Virus record (IMG/VR): IMGVR_UViG_3300025138_000269
Span: 1 to 27,439 of that record
Source: a virus
Direction: 5' to 3' (one strand)
Length of the DNA stretch: 27,439 nucleotides
A model generated the notes under the pieces. The model was not told the origin of the DNA. It saw only the letters and a program-made list of their open reading frames with translations, and searched no databases. The translations under genes were made by a program, and so were the position numbers. How positions within the stretch are numbered: position 1 is the first letter of the stretch; every line of letters begins with the position of its first letter. This document shows positions 13,664 through 19,434 of the stretch, one piece after another.

Positions 13664-13877
13664 AAGACCGATGACTCCTAAAATGCTCAGACTATTGCAA
13701 TATCTTAAAAATTATAGTACAAAACATGGATATATGCCAACATTTTTAGAAATGGCTAATGAAATGGGTTACAAAAGTAAAAATTCAATCAGTTCGCTAA
13801 TTGAAAAGCTAGAACAGAGGAACGAAATTAAAAGAGAATACTCAGGTTATAGCAGAAATATAGTTTTAAATGGTTAA
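13644..13877 (+). CDS. LexA-type winged-helix DNA-binding protein
   Basis: 77 residues that correspond to the N-terminal DNA-binding domain of LexA repressors alone: MTPKMLRLLQYLKNYSTKHG (about 10-29), YMPTFLEMANEMGYKSKNSI (about 30-49) as helix-turn-helix and SSLIEKLEQRNEI with a short wing. The LexA protease domain is absent, so it cannot be self-cleaved like LexA. It may regulate phage genes or compete with host LexA sites. The ATG overlaps the previous gene by 20 nt; AGGAGG 8 nt upstream is a strong ribosome site. Confidence 0.75.
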   Translation: MNKKRGKRPMTPKMLRLLQYLKNYSTKHGYMPTFLEMANEMGYKSKNSISSLIEKLEQRNEIKREYSGYSRNIVLNG

Positions 13878-14076
13878 AGTTTTAAAAAGATCAAGTTTAG
13901 AATTAGCAGTAGATTTTGAAGAAATTTTTGATGGTGCTAGTGTAGAAGAAGCTGCACAAAAAGCACATAGTCAGAAAATGCCTAGTGAGTTTGCAAAAGC
14001 AAATATCACCGATAACAAACTTATTAGTGCAAATATTAAAATTATTGGTGAGGAGAATGATGAGCTTAAAAAATAG
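13870..14076 (+). CDS. Small hypothetical protein
   Basis: 68 residues; helical N-terminal half with FEEIFDGASVEEAAQKAHSQ at about 16-35, acidic end. Coupled to the LexA-like gene by an 8-nt overlap and to the next by 17 nt. No known motif. The short size and pairing with a DNA-binding gene leave room for a partner or anti-repressor role, but nothing shows it. Confidence 0.5.
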   Translation: MVKVLKRSSLELAVDFEEIFDGASVEEAAQKAHSQKMPSEFAKANITDNKLISANIKIIGEENDELKK

Positions 14077-14245
14077 CAATACTAGATTGTACAATAAGCT
14101 AGATAAGGCACATAAAAAGGTTTATGCTGCTAAAGATAAGGGAAGGCAATGTGTACATACTCTGAAAGCATTTAAGGAATACAATCAATTATTCCGAAGA
14201 ATTGTTGAAGCAGAGAACAAAGATGCTAGATTTTTATATACTTAA
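14060..14245 (+). CDS. Small basic hypothetical protein
   Basis: 61 residues, mostly basic helices (YNKLDKAHKKVYAAKDKGRQ, then LFRRIVEAENKDARF). AGGAG stands 4 nt before the second of two adjacent ATGs, which decides this start; the frame is open further upstream but without a ribosome site. Last gene before the XRE promoter region. Family not recognised. Confidence 0.55.
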   Translation: MSLKNSNTRLYNKLDKAHKKVYAAKDKGRQCVHTLKAFKEYNQLFRRIVEAENKDARFLYT

Positions 14246-14260
14246 TTAAGTATATATAAA

Positions 14261-14292
14261 AAGTTGCATAAGCACTTAAGGGATTCTATACT
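14261..14292 (+). promoter_or_regulatory. Promoter of the XRE-regulator gene with operator-like sequence
   Basis: TTGCAT (14264-14269), exactly 17 bp, TATACT (14287-14292), then a 22-nt leader to a gene with a GGAAGG ribosome site. AAGTTGCATAAG at 14261-14272 overlaps the -35 and differs by one base from the operator arm at 7661-7672, so the regulator may control its own promoter. Confidence 0.65.
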
Positions 14293-14314
14293 CTAAATTA
14301 AAGGAAGGAACACA

Positions 14315-14689
14315 ATGAAACTATCACATAAAGCTAAAAAAAACTTTGAAGAAGATAATGAGTTTTATATTAAGTTAGGTAAAAGATTAAGACTAGCAAG
14401 AAGAACTAAGGTCAATGAGTTTACTGGTAAAGAAACTATTGTTCCATTAACTAAAGTTGCTAAAGCTCTAAAAAATACATATCAACAAATAGGTAAATAC
14501 GAAAAAGGTGAAAACCGAATACCATTAATTAATTTGGTAAAGATAAGTAAGTTCTTAAAAAAACCAATGAGTTATTTCTTAGATGACTATGAAGAACTAG
14601 ATGTAGTTGCAGAAGAATTTAATATAGCTTACGAAAAAGAAAGAGATAACTTTTACAAAGAGCATCAAAAAACATTAGGTGCTAAATAA
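14315..14689 (+). CDS. XRE-family helix-turn-helix regulator
   Basis: 124 residues. LGKRLRLARR (21-30) is helix 1 of the domain; an insertion of about 15 residues follows; LTKVAKALKNTYQQIGKYEK (45-64) gives helices 2-3 with the recognition helix, and GENRIPLINLVKISKFLKKP (65-84) completes the Cro/C1-type fold. The acidic C-terminal tail could mediate dimerisation. It has its own promoter and a GGAAGG ribosome site, unlike nearly all neighbours. It is the best candidate to bind the TTGTATAA sites in the early promoters. No integrase is seen, so it may time gene expression in a lytic cycle rather than keep lysogeny. Confidence 0.8.
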   Translation: MKLSHKAKKNFEEDNEFYIKLGKRLRLARRTKVNEFTGKETIVPLTKVAKALKNTYQQIGKYEKGENRIPLINLVKISKFLKKPMSYFLDDYEELDVVAEEFNIAYEKERDNFYKEHQKTLGAK

Positions 14690-15327
14690 TGTTTGTTTCT
14701 GTACAAGAAAAATTAGATAAGCTAGTTGCACTTACACCTGATGACCAAGAAAAGTTAAGTCATTATAAAAGTATAGTACCAGCTATGATTGCTAATTGTC
14801 ATAAGGCTCATCAATCAATACCAGGTTGGGAGTCTTGTAAGCCAGAGATAGAAGCCTTTAAATGGTTTGATGGTATCAATATTCCTGTTCATGGTTACAT
14901 AGATTTAAAAGGGGATAATCTTATCATTGAAGATAAATGTAAGATGCCAAGAAGGGGTATGGTTAAGAAAGATGGCACTAGGTCTTGGTTTCCAGGTAAG
15001 TTACCTGATAAACCTTCACCCTATAATTTATTACAAGTAGATTTTTATTGGTCGGTATTTGAAGTTCCTGTTTATCTTTGTTATGTGAATGAGAAAGAAT
15101 TTAGAGTTTATCATGCAGATAATTGTGATGAACTTAAACCAGAGAATATTAAAAAAAGAATACCTAGAATAATACAAAGAGCTAAAGTAAGACAGAACTT
15201 AATGAAGATCAGTAATGATCCAAATATTCTTAAAGATTATATCCAACCAGACTTTACACATATGTTTTGGAATAATGATGCTAACGAAGATTATTTAAAT
15301 AATGCTAAGAAATTTTGGGGATATTGA
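14689..15327 (+). CDS. RecB/Cas4-like PD-(D/E)XK exonuclease (catalytic part)
   Basis: 212 residues. HGYIDLKGDNLIIEDKCKMP at about 68-87 carries the catalytic Asp72 and Glu81-Asp-Lys83 of the PD-(D/E)XK nuclease motif, and LLQVDFYWSVF (114-124) holds Gln116 of motif IV, both as in phage lambda-exonuclease-like and Cas4/RecB nucleases. Such enzymes resect DNA ends for the annealing protein encoded upstream. The N-terminal helical region seen in marine-phage relatives is short, and a matching N-terminal piece is encoded at 11688-11939. The ATG shares a base with the XRE stop (TAATG). The gene ends the XRE transcript, so nuclease and regulator are co-expressed. Confidence 0.75.
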   Translation: MFVSVQEKLDKLVALTPDDQEKLSHYKSIVPAMIANCHKAHQSIPGWESCKPEIEAFKWFDGINIPVHGYIDLKGDNLIIEDKCKMPRRGMVKKDGTRSWFPGKLPDKPSPYNLLQVDFYWSVFEVPVYLCYVNEKEFRVYHADNCDELKPENIKKRIPRIIQRAKVRQNLMKISNDPNILKDYIQPDFTHMFWNNDANEDYLNNAKKFWGY

Positions 15328-15447
15328 AAAATACCTAAAAAGCCAAAAACAACTAACATTGTCGCACCTAAAATAAACCACCCTAAAAGTTCATTCGTCT
15401 ATTCTTCAATAAAAGTTTTTTTTCTAAAAATTTTGCAAAACTCAATA
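15328..15447. other. Short non-coding spacer after the exonuclease gene
   Basis: The spacer to the next gene totals 171 nt and ends with a promoter. The reading frame of the exonuclease stays open for 46 codons after its TGA stop, which may be chance or decay of a longer C-terminus. No stable hairpin is visible. Confidence 0.3.
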
Positions 15448-15456
15448 TGATATACT
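15448..15456 (+). promoter_or_regulatory. Extended -10 promoter before the last early gene
   Basis: TGA-TATACT (15448-15456) is an extended -10 box; the -35 region at 17-bp spacing (AAATTT) is poor, as is usual for extended -10 promoters. The TATACTCT word is shared with the XRE promoter at 14287. The gene with a GAGAGG ribosome site starts 42 nt downstream. Confidence 0.5.
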
Positions 15457-15498
15457 CTCTAAATAAATAAAAATAAAAAAAAAAGAGAGGAAAAAAAT

Positions 15499-15741
15499 AT
15501 GAAAACAAAAATAAAAAAAACAAATAAATTTGGTAAAGTTACTAGTGTTGATATTACATTTGGTAATGAAAAGTTTAGTGCGAATATGTCTGAACATTAT
15601 CCAAAGTTAGGTAACTGGAATCTTTGTAGGTATAGACCAGATTTGTCTTTAGACTTTATGAGATTCTTTGCACCTGTGGGTGGTGATTTCAAATCATTAA
15701 TTGAAATAAAAAAGTTTATTAGAGATAGAAAGTATCTTTAA
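15499..15741 (+). CDS. Small hypothetical protein, last early gene
   Basis: 80 residues, basic: KIKKTNKFGKVTSVDITFGN, then NWNLCRYRPDLSLDFMRFF in the middle and a Lys/Arg-rich end. Looks like a small beta-rich fold. It has its own extended -10 promoter, a long leader (A-rich) and a GAGAGG ribosome site, and a hairpin just after the stop; such stand-alone expression suggests a separately timed product. Family not recognised. Confidence 0.6.
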   Translation: MKTKIKKTNKFGKVTSVDITFGNEKFSANMSEHYPKLGNWNLCRYRPDLSLDFMRFFAPVGGDFKSLIEIKKFIRDRKYL

Positions 15742-15748
15742 TTAATAT

Positions 15749-15776
15749 TGAGGCAGTCTGAAATATGGCTGCCTCA
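15749..15776. terminator. 8-bp hairpin between converging early and late genes
   Basis: TGAGGCAG, a 12-nt loop, CTGCCTCA. GC-rich for this genome and placed 7 nt after the last early stop and overlapping the last late stop, where a two-way terminator is expected. No T-run follows on either strand, so it may act as an RNA 3'-end stabiliser or with Rho rather than as a classic intrinsic terminator. Confidence 0.55.
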
Positions 15777-15968
15777 CCAATCAAACTTAGACTCATTCTC
15801 ATAAGTCTTATCTTCATCTGCTTTCTTCATGCAAGTATAATGAGCTTTACCTTTAGGATAAAAGGCTACAAAACTTTCTTGGTTCGTCATCTCCTGATGA
15901 CAATACTTACACTTTCCTATATCAATGATTATTACTTTAGGTTTAATCCAAGCCTTATGTTTTGGCAT
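15774..15968 (-). CDS. Small zinc-finger protein
   Basis: 64 residues. C20-x2-C23 followed by a His (CKYCHQEM) and C46 in HYTCMKKADE gives a Cys/His cluster of treble-clef or HNH-like size, with an acidic tail. The C-x2-C ... H-x2-C spacing is typical of small zinc fingers in phages. The opposite strand is also open here, but the zinc-site pattern, the ATG overlap with the next gene upstream and the late-gene direction favour this one. Last gene of the late block. Confidence 0.65.
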   Translation of the reverse strand: MPKHKAWIKPKVIIIDIGKCKYCHQEMTNQESFVAFYPKGKAHYTCMKKADEDKTYENESKFDW

Positions 15969-16194
15969 AGTTAGGTTTCTTACCTTTTCTGGATTTTCTT
16001 TCTGCTGTTTTCTTTCTTGAAACTGCTGCTCTCCTCTGACTTGCAGTCATGGATCTAGCTTTAGATGACTTAACGCACTTAGGATAGTTCTTTCTTTTCT
16101 CACCTTTTGATCTTCCACATGGTGGAAAACCTCCACCTCTTTTGGGATTAGCAATGTCCACCCATTTCTCTGATGTCCATTTTCTTAAACTCAT
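15955..16194 (-). CDS. Small basic protein, KWVDI..PK family
   Basis: 79 residues, strongly basic. KWTSEKWVDIANPKRGGGFP then PCGRSKGEKRKNYPKC (about 15-40) and MTASQRRAAVSRKK (about 49-62) form a motif I know from many marine and other phages ('kWvdi.apK.gGkf.pCGRskge.r.gYPKCvp...a..mt...r.aav.rkr'). Two conserved Cys may bind zinc. Function unknown; nucleic-acid binding in the virion is plausible from the charge. The start overlaps the upstream stop by ATGA. Confidence 0.75.
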   Translation of the reverse strand: MSLRKWTSEKWVDIANPKRGGGFPPCGRSKGEKRKNYPKCVKSSKARSMTASQRRAAVSRKKTAERKSRKGKKPNYAKT

Positions 16195-16328
16195 TTCTTT
16201 TTCTTTTTCTTCTTAGGTTTTATTCTACCTGAACATACACCACTAGCATACATATTAGCATAAGCCGAAGGATATACTTTAAACTTTCTTTTAGCGGCAG
16301 CCTTACCTTTTGCACAAAGTTTAGCCAT
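16191..16328 (-). CDS. 45-residue basic protein with KFKVYPSAYANMYASGVC motif
   Basis: MAKLCAKGKAAAKRKFKVYP then SAYANMYASGVCSGRIKP, ending in seven consecutive lysines. This 'AAkrKF.VYPSAYANmYAs.vC.G' motif recurs in marine phages, usually beside the K-rich proteins found here. Two Cys. No ribosome site is needed if translation is coupled: its stop overlaps the next start (ATGA) and it starts 3 nt after the upstream gene. Function unknown; charge suits DNA binding. Confidence 0.75.
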   Translation of the reverse strand: MAKLCAKGKAAAKRKFKVYPSAYANMYASGVCSGRIKPKKKKKKK

Positions 16329-16330
16329 TG

Positions 16331-16483
16331 TTATCTTCCAACTTTTTTCATAGCAATTTTATGAGCTTGTCCAAAAGTTTTACCATTTTTCATAGATTTT
16401 TTCATCATAGCCATGTGTTTATTAGTATGATGTTTTTTATGTCTTTTTAAAGTATCTTTTTGTCTTTTTGTTAGTTCCTTCAT
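16331..16483 (-). CDS. 50-residue basic His/Met-rich protein
   Basis: MKELTKRQKDTLKRHKKHHT then NKHMAMMKKSMKNGKTFGQA and HKIAMKKVGR. The 'LtkrQ..tLkrH.kHHt.kHm..M..sM..GksF..AHk.AmkkVG' pattern is one of the most frequent small protein families of marine phages. All-helical, strongly basic, with a His cluster that could bind a metal. Role not known. It overlaps the upstream stop by ATGA. Confidence 0.75.
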   Translation of the reverse strand: MKELTKRQKDTLKRHKKHHTNKHMAMMKKSMKNGKTFGQAHKIAMKKVGR

Positions 16484-16605
16484 TTTTTTCTCTTTTTCTT
16501 TTTAAGTTTAGCAAAATCAGCACCAGTTATTCTATCAAATGGTGCAGCCATTCTAGCTATCTTCATTTGTTTTTTACTATACTTTTTGTTTTTACCTTTA
16601 GGCAT
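16480..16605 (-). CDS. 41-residue basic protein, AP.D.ITGADFA family
   Basis: MPKGKNKKYSKKQMKIARMA then APFDRITGADFAKLKKKKRK. I recall the 'YSkkQ..lA.mApP.d.ITgaDFa.Lr' motif from small proteins of cyanophages and pelagiphages. A GGAGG site about 12 nt upstream supports the start; the stop overlaps the next start by ATGA. Function unknown. Confidence 0.75.
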   Translation of the reverse strand: MPKGKNKKYSKKQMKIARMAAPFDRITGADFAKLKKKKRKK

Positions 16606-16656
16606 AATTTTTTAACCCTCCAACATTCCCAGCTGACAAGCAGCTACTCCTAATTA

Positions 16657-16725
16657 TTAATACTTTTTCTTTTTACTTTTCTTCTTACTTTTTTTCTTTT
16701 TATCTTTTTTTTTCTTCATATACAT
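16657..16725 (-). CDS. 22-residue, lysine-only-type micropeptide
   Basis: Fourteen Lys of 22 residues, with two Tyr, two Ser and an Asp (starts MYMKKKKDKKKK). A clear ribosome site (AGGAG, 7 nt before ATG) marks it as likely translated despite its size. It sits within the chain of basic small genes and resembles a free lysine tail such as those at the ends of its neighbours, so it may be a DNA-neutralising peptide or a remnant of a longer gene. Confidence 0.5.
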   Translation of the reverse strand: MYMKKKKDKKKKSKKKSKKKKY

Positions 16726-16740
16726 AGTTTTCTCCTGTTG

Positions 16741-16980
16741 TTACCATTTTTTGCAAGACCAATATCTAGCAGAAAATACATCTTTAGCACTAGCACATTT
16801 ATGTCTAGCTCTGAAACTCTTTCGTCTAGCAGGGTTAGACTTTTTAATAGTCATGTTTGCATCCCCATATCTAATTATCTTTTCTTTGCCACCTTTACAA
16901 GCCTTGACTACAAACTTTTTGCCACCCTGAACTTGTCGTTTAGGTTTGTTGCATTTCATTTTAGACTTGTTTATTGCCAT
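16741..16980 (-). CDS. Small basic protein, CNKPKR ... ARHKC family
   Basis: 79 residues, very basic, with KMKCNKPKRQVQGGKKFVVK (about 7-26), ACKGGKEKIIRYGDAN and SNPARRKSFRARHKCASAKD (about 48-67), ending in ARYWSCKKW. The 'CnKPkr....kkhvVKaCegGKEKiIRFG ... rrkSFkaRH.C....d..sArYW.ckvkW' pattern is widespread in marine phages. Four Cys could form a zinc site. It follows the endolysin gene with a 10-nt overlap. No established function known to me; virion DNA-associated or structural role is inference. Confidence 0.8.
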   Translation of the reverse strand: MAINKSKMKCNKPKRQVQGGKKFVVKACKGGKEKIIRYGDANMTIKKSNPARRKSFRARHKCASAKDVFSARYWSCKKW

Positions 16981-17426
16981 GTCTTATAGCCTTCTTTATC
17001 CTTAGTAAGAGCTTGACCTCTAGGATTTGGCGACCAAGACACATGAATCCATCCACTATTAATATCTGAATCGTCATAATACTCTAAGATGATTTGGTCA
17101 AAAGGTAAGTTCTCAATGATATGTTTAAATACTTTTTTATTATCTACACCAGGTATTTCAAAGTCAGCTGCTGCACATTCATTAGCACAATGTTGTGAGG
17201 TAGATTTTGATCCTATAATTTCACATAATTCAGGTGATCTAAATCCTGAGGTAATCTTAATTGGTAGTTGAAAGTCCTCTCTAATAGGTTGTAAGATCGT
17301 CTGGCAAAGTTGTTTAAGGTTTTCTATTTGCTCTGCATTAGGCTCATTATCTATATTGTTTTTAAGAGCTGTTTGAGATTGTGTCATCTCTTTTAAGCTA
17401 AAGTTGTCAGTTAATTTCATCTTCAT
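16971..17426 (-). CDS. Peptidase M15-type endolysin (D-Ala-D-Ala carboxypeptidase fold)
   Basis: 151 residues. ITSGFRSPELCEIIGSKSTS (about 58-77) with SQHCANECAAADFE (77-90) and GWIHVSW (125-131) give the zinc ligands His79, Asp88 and His128 of the Peptidase_M15 (VanY/phage endolysin) family. NFSLKEMTQSQTA at the start is the usual opening of the family member that cuts peptide cross-links in peptidoglycan. No signal peptide, so a holin is needed to release it; a holin-like gene lies 600 nt upstream in the same operon. Two in-frame ATGs at the start cannot be separated. Confidence 0.85.
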   Translation of the reverse strand: MKMKLTDNFSLKEMTQSQTALKNNIDNEPNAEQIENLKQLCQTILQPIREDFQLPIKITSGFRSPELCEIIGSKSTSQHCANECAAADFEIPGVDNKKVFKHIIENLPFDQIILEYYDDSDINSGWIHVSWSPNPRGQALTKDKEGYKTWQ

Positions 17427-17619
17427 TTACCCCATTAAAATATTTATATTCATATTTAACTGCTCTGCAATCATGTCTTTTTCTCATAGACTTTTGTTTA
17501 TCTTTAAATTCTATAGCTTTTTTCTCAGACTCAAAAAGAACATTACAAAACATACTATAGATATTACTATCATTTTTCCAGATAACACACCACATTAAGT
17601 TTGTGTCTGTTCTTTGCAA
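17407..17619 (-). CDS. Small hypothetical protein upstream of the endolysin
   Basis: 70 residues, mixed charge with WCVIWKNDSNIYSMFC (about 10-25) and a Lys/Arg-rich helix (FESEKKAIEFKDKQKSMRKR). Three Cys, no membrane segment. Overlaps the endolysin start by 20 nt and the next upstream gene by 25 nt. Function unknown. Confidence 0.5.
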   Translation of the reverse strand: MQRTDTNLMWCVIWKNDSNIYSMFCNVLFESEKKAIEFKDKQKSMRKRHDCRAVKYEYKYFNGVNEDEIN

Positions 17620-17810
17620 GAAAATATAAGATATGTTTTATATTCATCAATAAATTCTTTGCTAAAATTTTGCATTAATTCAGATGAATAACTATAACCA
17701 TATCTAGCACACTCATGGAAGTGATTAAAAGTAGTATATTCTGGCTCAAAAGGTTTACAAGAATTACCAGAAACATTGCTACATAACAACATTACTAATA
17801 CAAATTTCAT
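17595..17810 (-). CDS. Small exported protein
   Basis: 71 residues. The N-terminus KFVLVMLLCSNVSGNSC (2-18) is a signal-peptide-like hydrophobic stretch; the rest contains further Cys at about 34 and 64 (FHECARYGY and FSCKEQ), which could pair with Cys18 or Cys10 in the periplasm. I know similar small marine-phage proteins with 'LC......C.pP ... y.....C...Gy' but no function. It lies in the lysis block, so an envelope role is plausible. Confidence 0.6.
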   Translation of the reverse strand: MKFVLVMLLCSNVSGNSCKPFEPEYTTFNHFHECARYGYSYSSELMQNFSKEFIDEYKTYLIFSCKEQTQT

Positions 17811-18025
17811 TATGGGTGTTCCAACATCATCTTGTTTGTTTCCTTTAAATCCTCAATAGTTTTGTTAGCATCCTCTAAATCTTTAGATAGATGTTCAAGT
17901 TTTTGTAAGCACCTTTTATTAGCACTATCTTTGGACTTGGAAGAATCTTGAAGCTCTGCGACCTCTTGCTTTAATATTCTAACCTGTTCCTTATATTCGT
18001 TTATTATTTCTAAACTGTCTGACAT
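17810..18025 (-). CDS. Coiled-coil protein in lysis block
   Basis: 71 residues, uninterrupted heptads (EIINEYKEQVRILKQEVAEL at about 5-24 and LQKLEHLSKDLEDANKTIED at about 40-59) and a short MMLEHP end. No membrane segment. Start and stop each share one base with neighbours (TAATG-type coupling). A soluble partner of the membrane proteins around it is possible; not recognised. Confidence 0.6.
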   Translation of the reverse strand: MSDSLEIINEYKEQVRILKQEVAELQDSSKSKDSANKRCLQKLEHLSKDLEDANKTIEDLKETNKMMLEHP

Positions 18026-18414
18026 TATTTCTTTTTAAATGTAGAAACACCTTTAATACCTAAAACTGTAGAATAACCTCCCACAATTAATCCCTGCAAC
18101 CAAAGGGGAAAATTATTTATTTGCTCAAAAAAAGTATCTAGCTTTGCAATAATCTGTTCGTCTTCTGAAAAGACTCCCCATCCTGCGATCAAGAGGGGGA
18201 TTGAGATTAAAATCAAAACGAATTCATCTTTTAAGTCATTTTTCTGAGCAGAAATTTGTTGTTGTTTCCATTCAATTTCTCCAGAAGCCATCTTCTCTGC
18301 ATGACGCATTTCTGCAACTGATTGTAATTCTTTTACTTTTCTTCTATTGGATGCAATAGACATTCCAGTCTTAATCATACCTGGAACTAATTTAGCTGCT
18401 ATATTTAACCACAT
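18025..18414 (-). CDS. Holin-like membrane protein
   Basis: 129 residues. A basic N-terminal helix and charged stretch (about 24-62) precede two hydrophobic segments, EFVLILISIPLLIAGWGVFS at about 64-83 and PLWLQGLIVGGYSTVLGIKG at about 102-121, with a Lys-rich end. The pattern fits the 3TM/GTA-holin-like proteins of alphaproteobacterial phages, which make holes in the inner membrane to release endolysin. The endolysin gene is in the same operon. Assignment is by topology and context, not by catalytic residues. Confidence 0.6.
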   Translation of the reverse strand: MWLNIAAKLVPGMIKTGMSIASNRRKVKELQSVAEMRHAEKMASGEIEWKQQQISAQKNDLKDEFVLILISIPLLIAGWGVFSEDEQIIAKLDTFFEQINNFPLWLQGLIVGGYSTVLGIKGVSTFKKK

Positions 18415-18422
18415 AATAAATC

Positions 18423-18614
18423 CTATTTACTTGTTAGCCTATCCATATGATTATAGATTCTTCCAATCTGTTTATCAATAGACAAGATTTCTTCACTAAG
18501 CATACCTAAATGTACTTGTAATTCAACGATTGTCATTAGTACATAACTTGATAATCCTAGTAAAATAGTTCCCAATAATGGTAATATCCATGTATTAATT
18601 TTTTTATTTTTCAT
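18423..18614 (-). CDS. Small single-span membrane protein of the lysis block
   Basis: 63 residues. A Lys-rich start, one membrane helix (WILPLLGTILLGLSSYVLMT at about 9-28) and a helical charged tail (VHLGMLSEEILSIDKQIGRI). Could be a holin partner, antiholin or inner-membrane spanin-like component. It overlaps the upstream gene by 11 nt. Confidence 0.5.
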   Translation of the reverse strand: MKNKKINTWILPLLGTILLGLSSYVLMTIVELQVHLGMLSEEILSIDKQIGRIYNHMDRLTSK

Positions 18615-19131
18615 TAGTTGGCATTAAAATTTTATCACCCATAAGTGTTATGTCTGGGTTTTCTTTTTTGTAATCGTCTTTAATTGAATCCCAATAGCTA
18701 CCAGAATTTTCTGGTCTATTATCAATACTTGTTGGACTAACACCTCTACATTTAGAAACTAATAATTTAAAATTTGGATTGTGTGCTAAACTAGGATTAC
18801 TATTAACTCTACCACACATTTTCATTAGCTCTAATTGTTGTTTGATTGATACATTTTCTTTAGTGGTCTTGCAGTCTGTTCCTAAATATTTTCTGTAAGT
18901 AAAGCTAAGTCTATAATTATCATCATCATTACGATAATTATTATTGTCATTGTAATGATTGTATTTACCATTTCTATCTTCAGCTTCTATTCTAGTTTCA
19001 AATTCTCCACATCTTACACCATACTCATTAAGATATTCGTTTCTAGGATATGCAGGTTCTATCAATGTAAGTAATAACATTAAGACAATTAATATACCTG
19101 TAAAATAATAATTCATCCTGAAAATCTCCAT
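18604..19131 (-). CDS. Exported Asn-rich protein
   Basis: 175 residues. One hydrophobic segment at about 9-28 (YFTGILIVLMLLLTLIEPAY) acts as signal peptide or anchor. The following exported part has an Asn/Asp/Tyr-rich low-complexity stretch (about 55-72) and four Cys (VRCGEF, TDCKTT, KMCGRV, SKCRGV), which suit two disulfide bonds in the periplasm. Function unknown; it sits among lysis-associated membrane genes. Confidence 0.6.
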   Translation of the reverse strand: MEIFRMNYYFTGILIVLMLLLTLIEPAYPRNEYLNEYGVRCGEFETRIEAEDRNGKYNHYNDNNNYRNDDDNYRLSFTYRKYLGTDCKTTKENVSIKQQLELMKMCGRVNSNPSLAHNPNFKLLVSKCRGVSPTSIDNRPENSGSYWDSIKDDYKKENPDITLMGDKILMPTNEK

Positions 19132-19134
19132 ACA

Positions 19135-19434
19135 TTACCTGTTTAAATCTTTAATATCGTAAGAGTGTTCTCTGACTTGATCGGCAAGAGTTCTATATAA
19201 ATTTTCTGCCATCTGCCAAGTAGCTTCTGCTGATGATAGTCTTGTATTCATTTCTGTAATTTTATCTTCGGCAACCTTTAAATCTCTTTCAAGATTAACA
19301 ATTTGTACTTCTGATTGATTAATTGTTGTTGTTAAATTTAATACATATTTTACAGAGGTAAAACCCCCAACCACTATAGATGCTACTACTGGTATGAATA
19401 TAAAGTTCTTTTTAAATAATTCTGCAAAATTCAT
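19135..19434 (-). CDS. Membrane-anchored coiled-coil protein, i-spanin-like
   Basis: 99 residues: a short basic N-terminus, one membrane helix (NFIFIPVVASIVVGGFTSVK at about 10-29) and a long coiled coil (IVNLERDLKVAEDKITEMNT at about 45-64, continuing to residue 95). N-in anchor plus periplasmic coiled coil is the topology of inner-membrane spanins such as Rz. No outer-membrane lipoprotein partner is evident nearby, so the role remains a guess. Confidence 0.5.
   Translation of the reverse strand: MNFAELFKKNFIFIPVVASIVVGGFTSVKYVLNLTTTINQSEVQIVNLERDLKVAEDKITEMNTRLSSAEATWQMAENLYRTLADQVREHSYDIKDLNR

Noticed and set aside
15294-15390. Minus-strand frame that reads like a membrane segment (LLGWFILGATMLVVFGFLG)
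   Set aside because: No start codon with ribosome site, mostly antisense to the exonuclease end; T-rich antisense strands give hydrophobic-looking frames by base composition.
15765-15974. Plus-strand frame opposite the 64-residue zinc-finger gene
   Set aside because: The minus-strand frame has the Cys/His zinc pattern and gene-order coupling; the plus-strand product is hydrophobic noise.
16624-16650. Small CAGCTG/CAGCTA hairpin between two basic micro-genes
   Set aside because: The stem is only 5 bp and no U-run follows; too weak to call.
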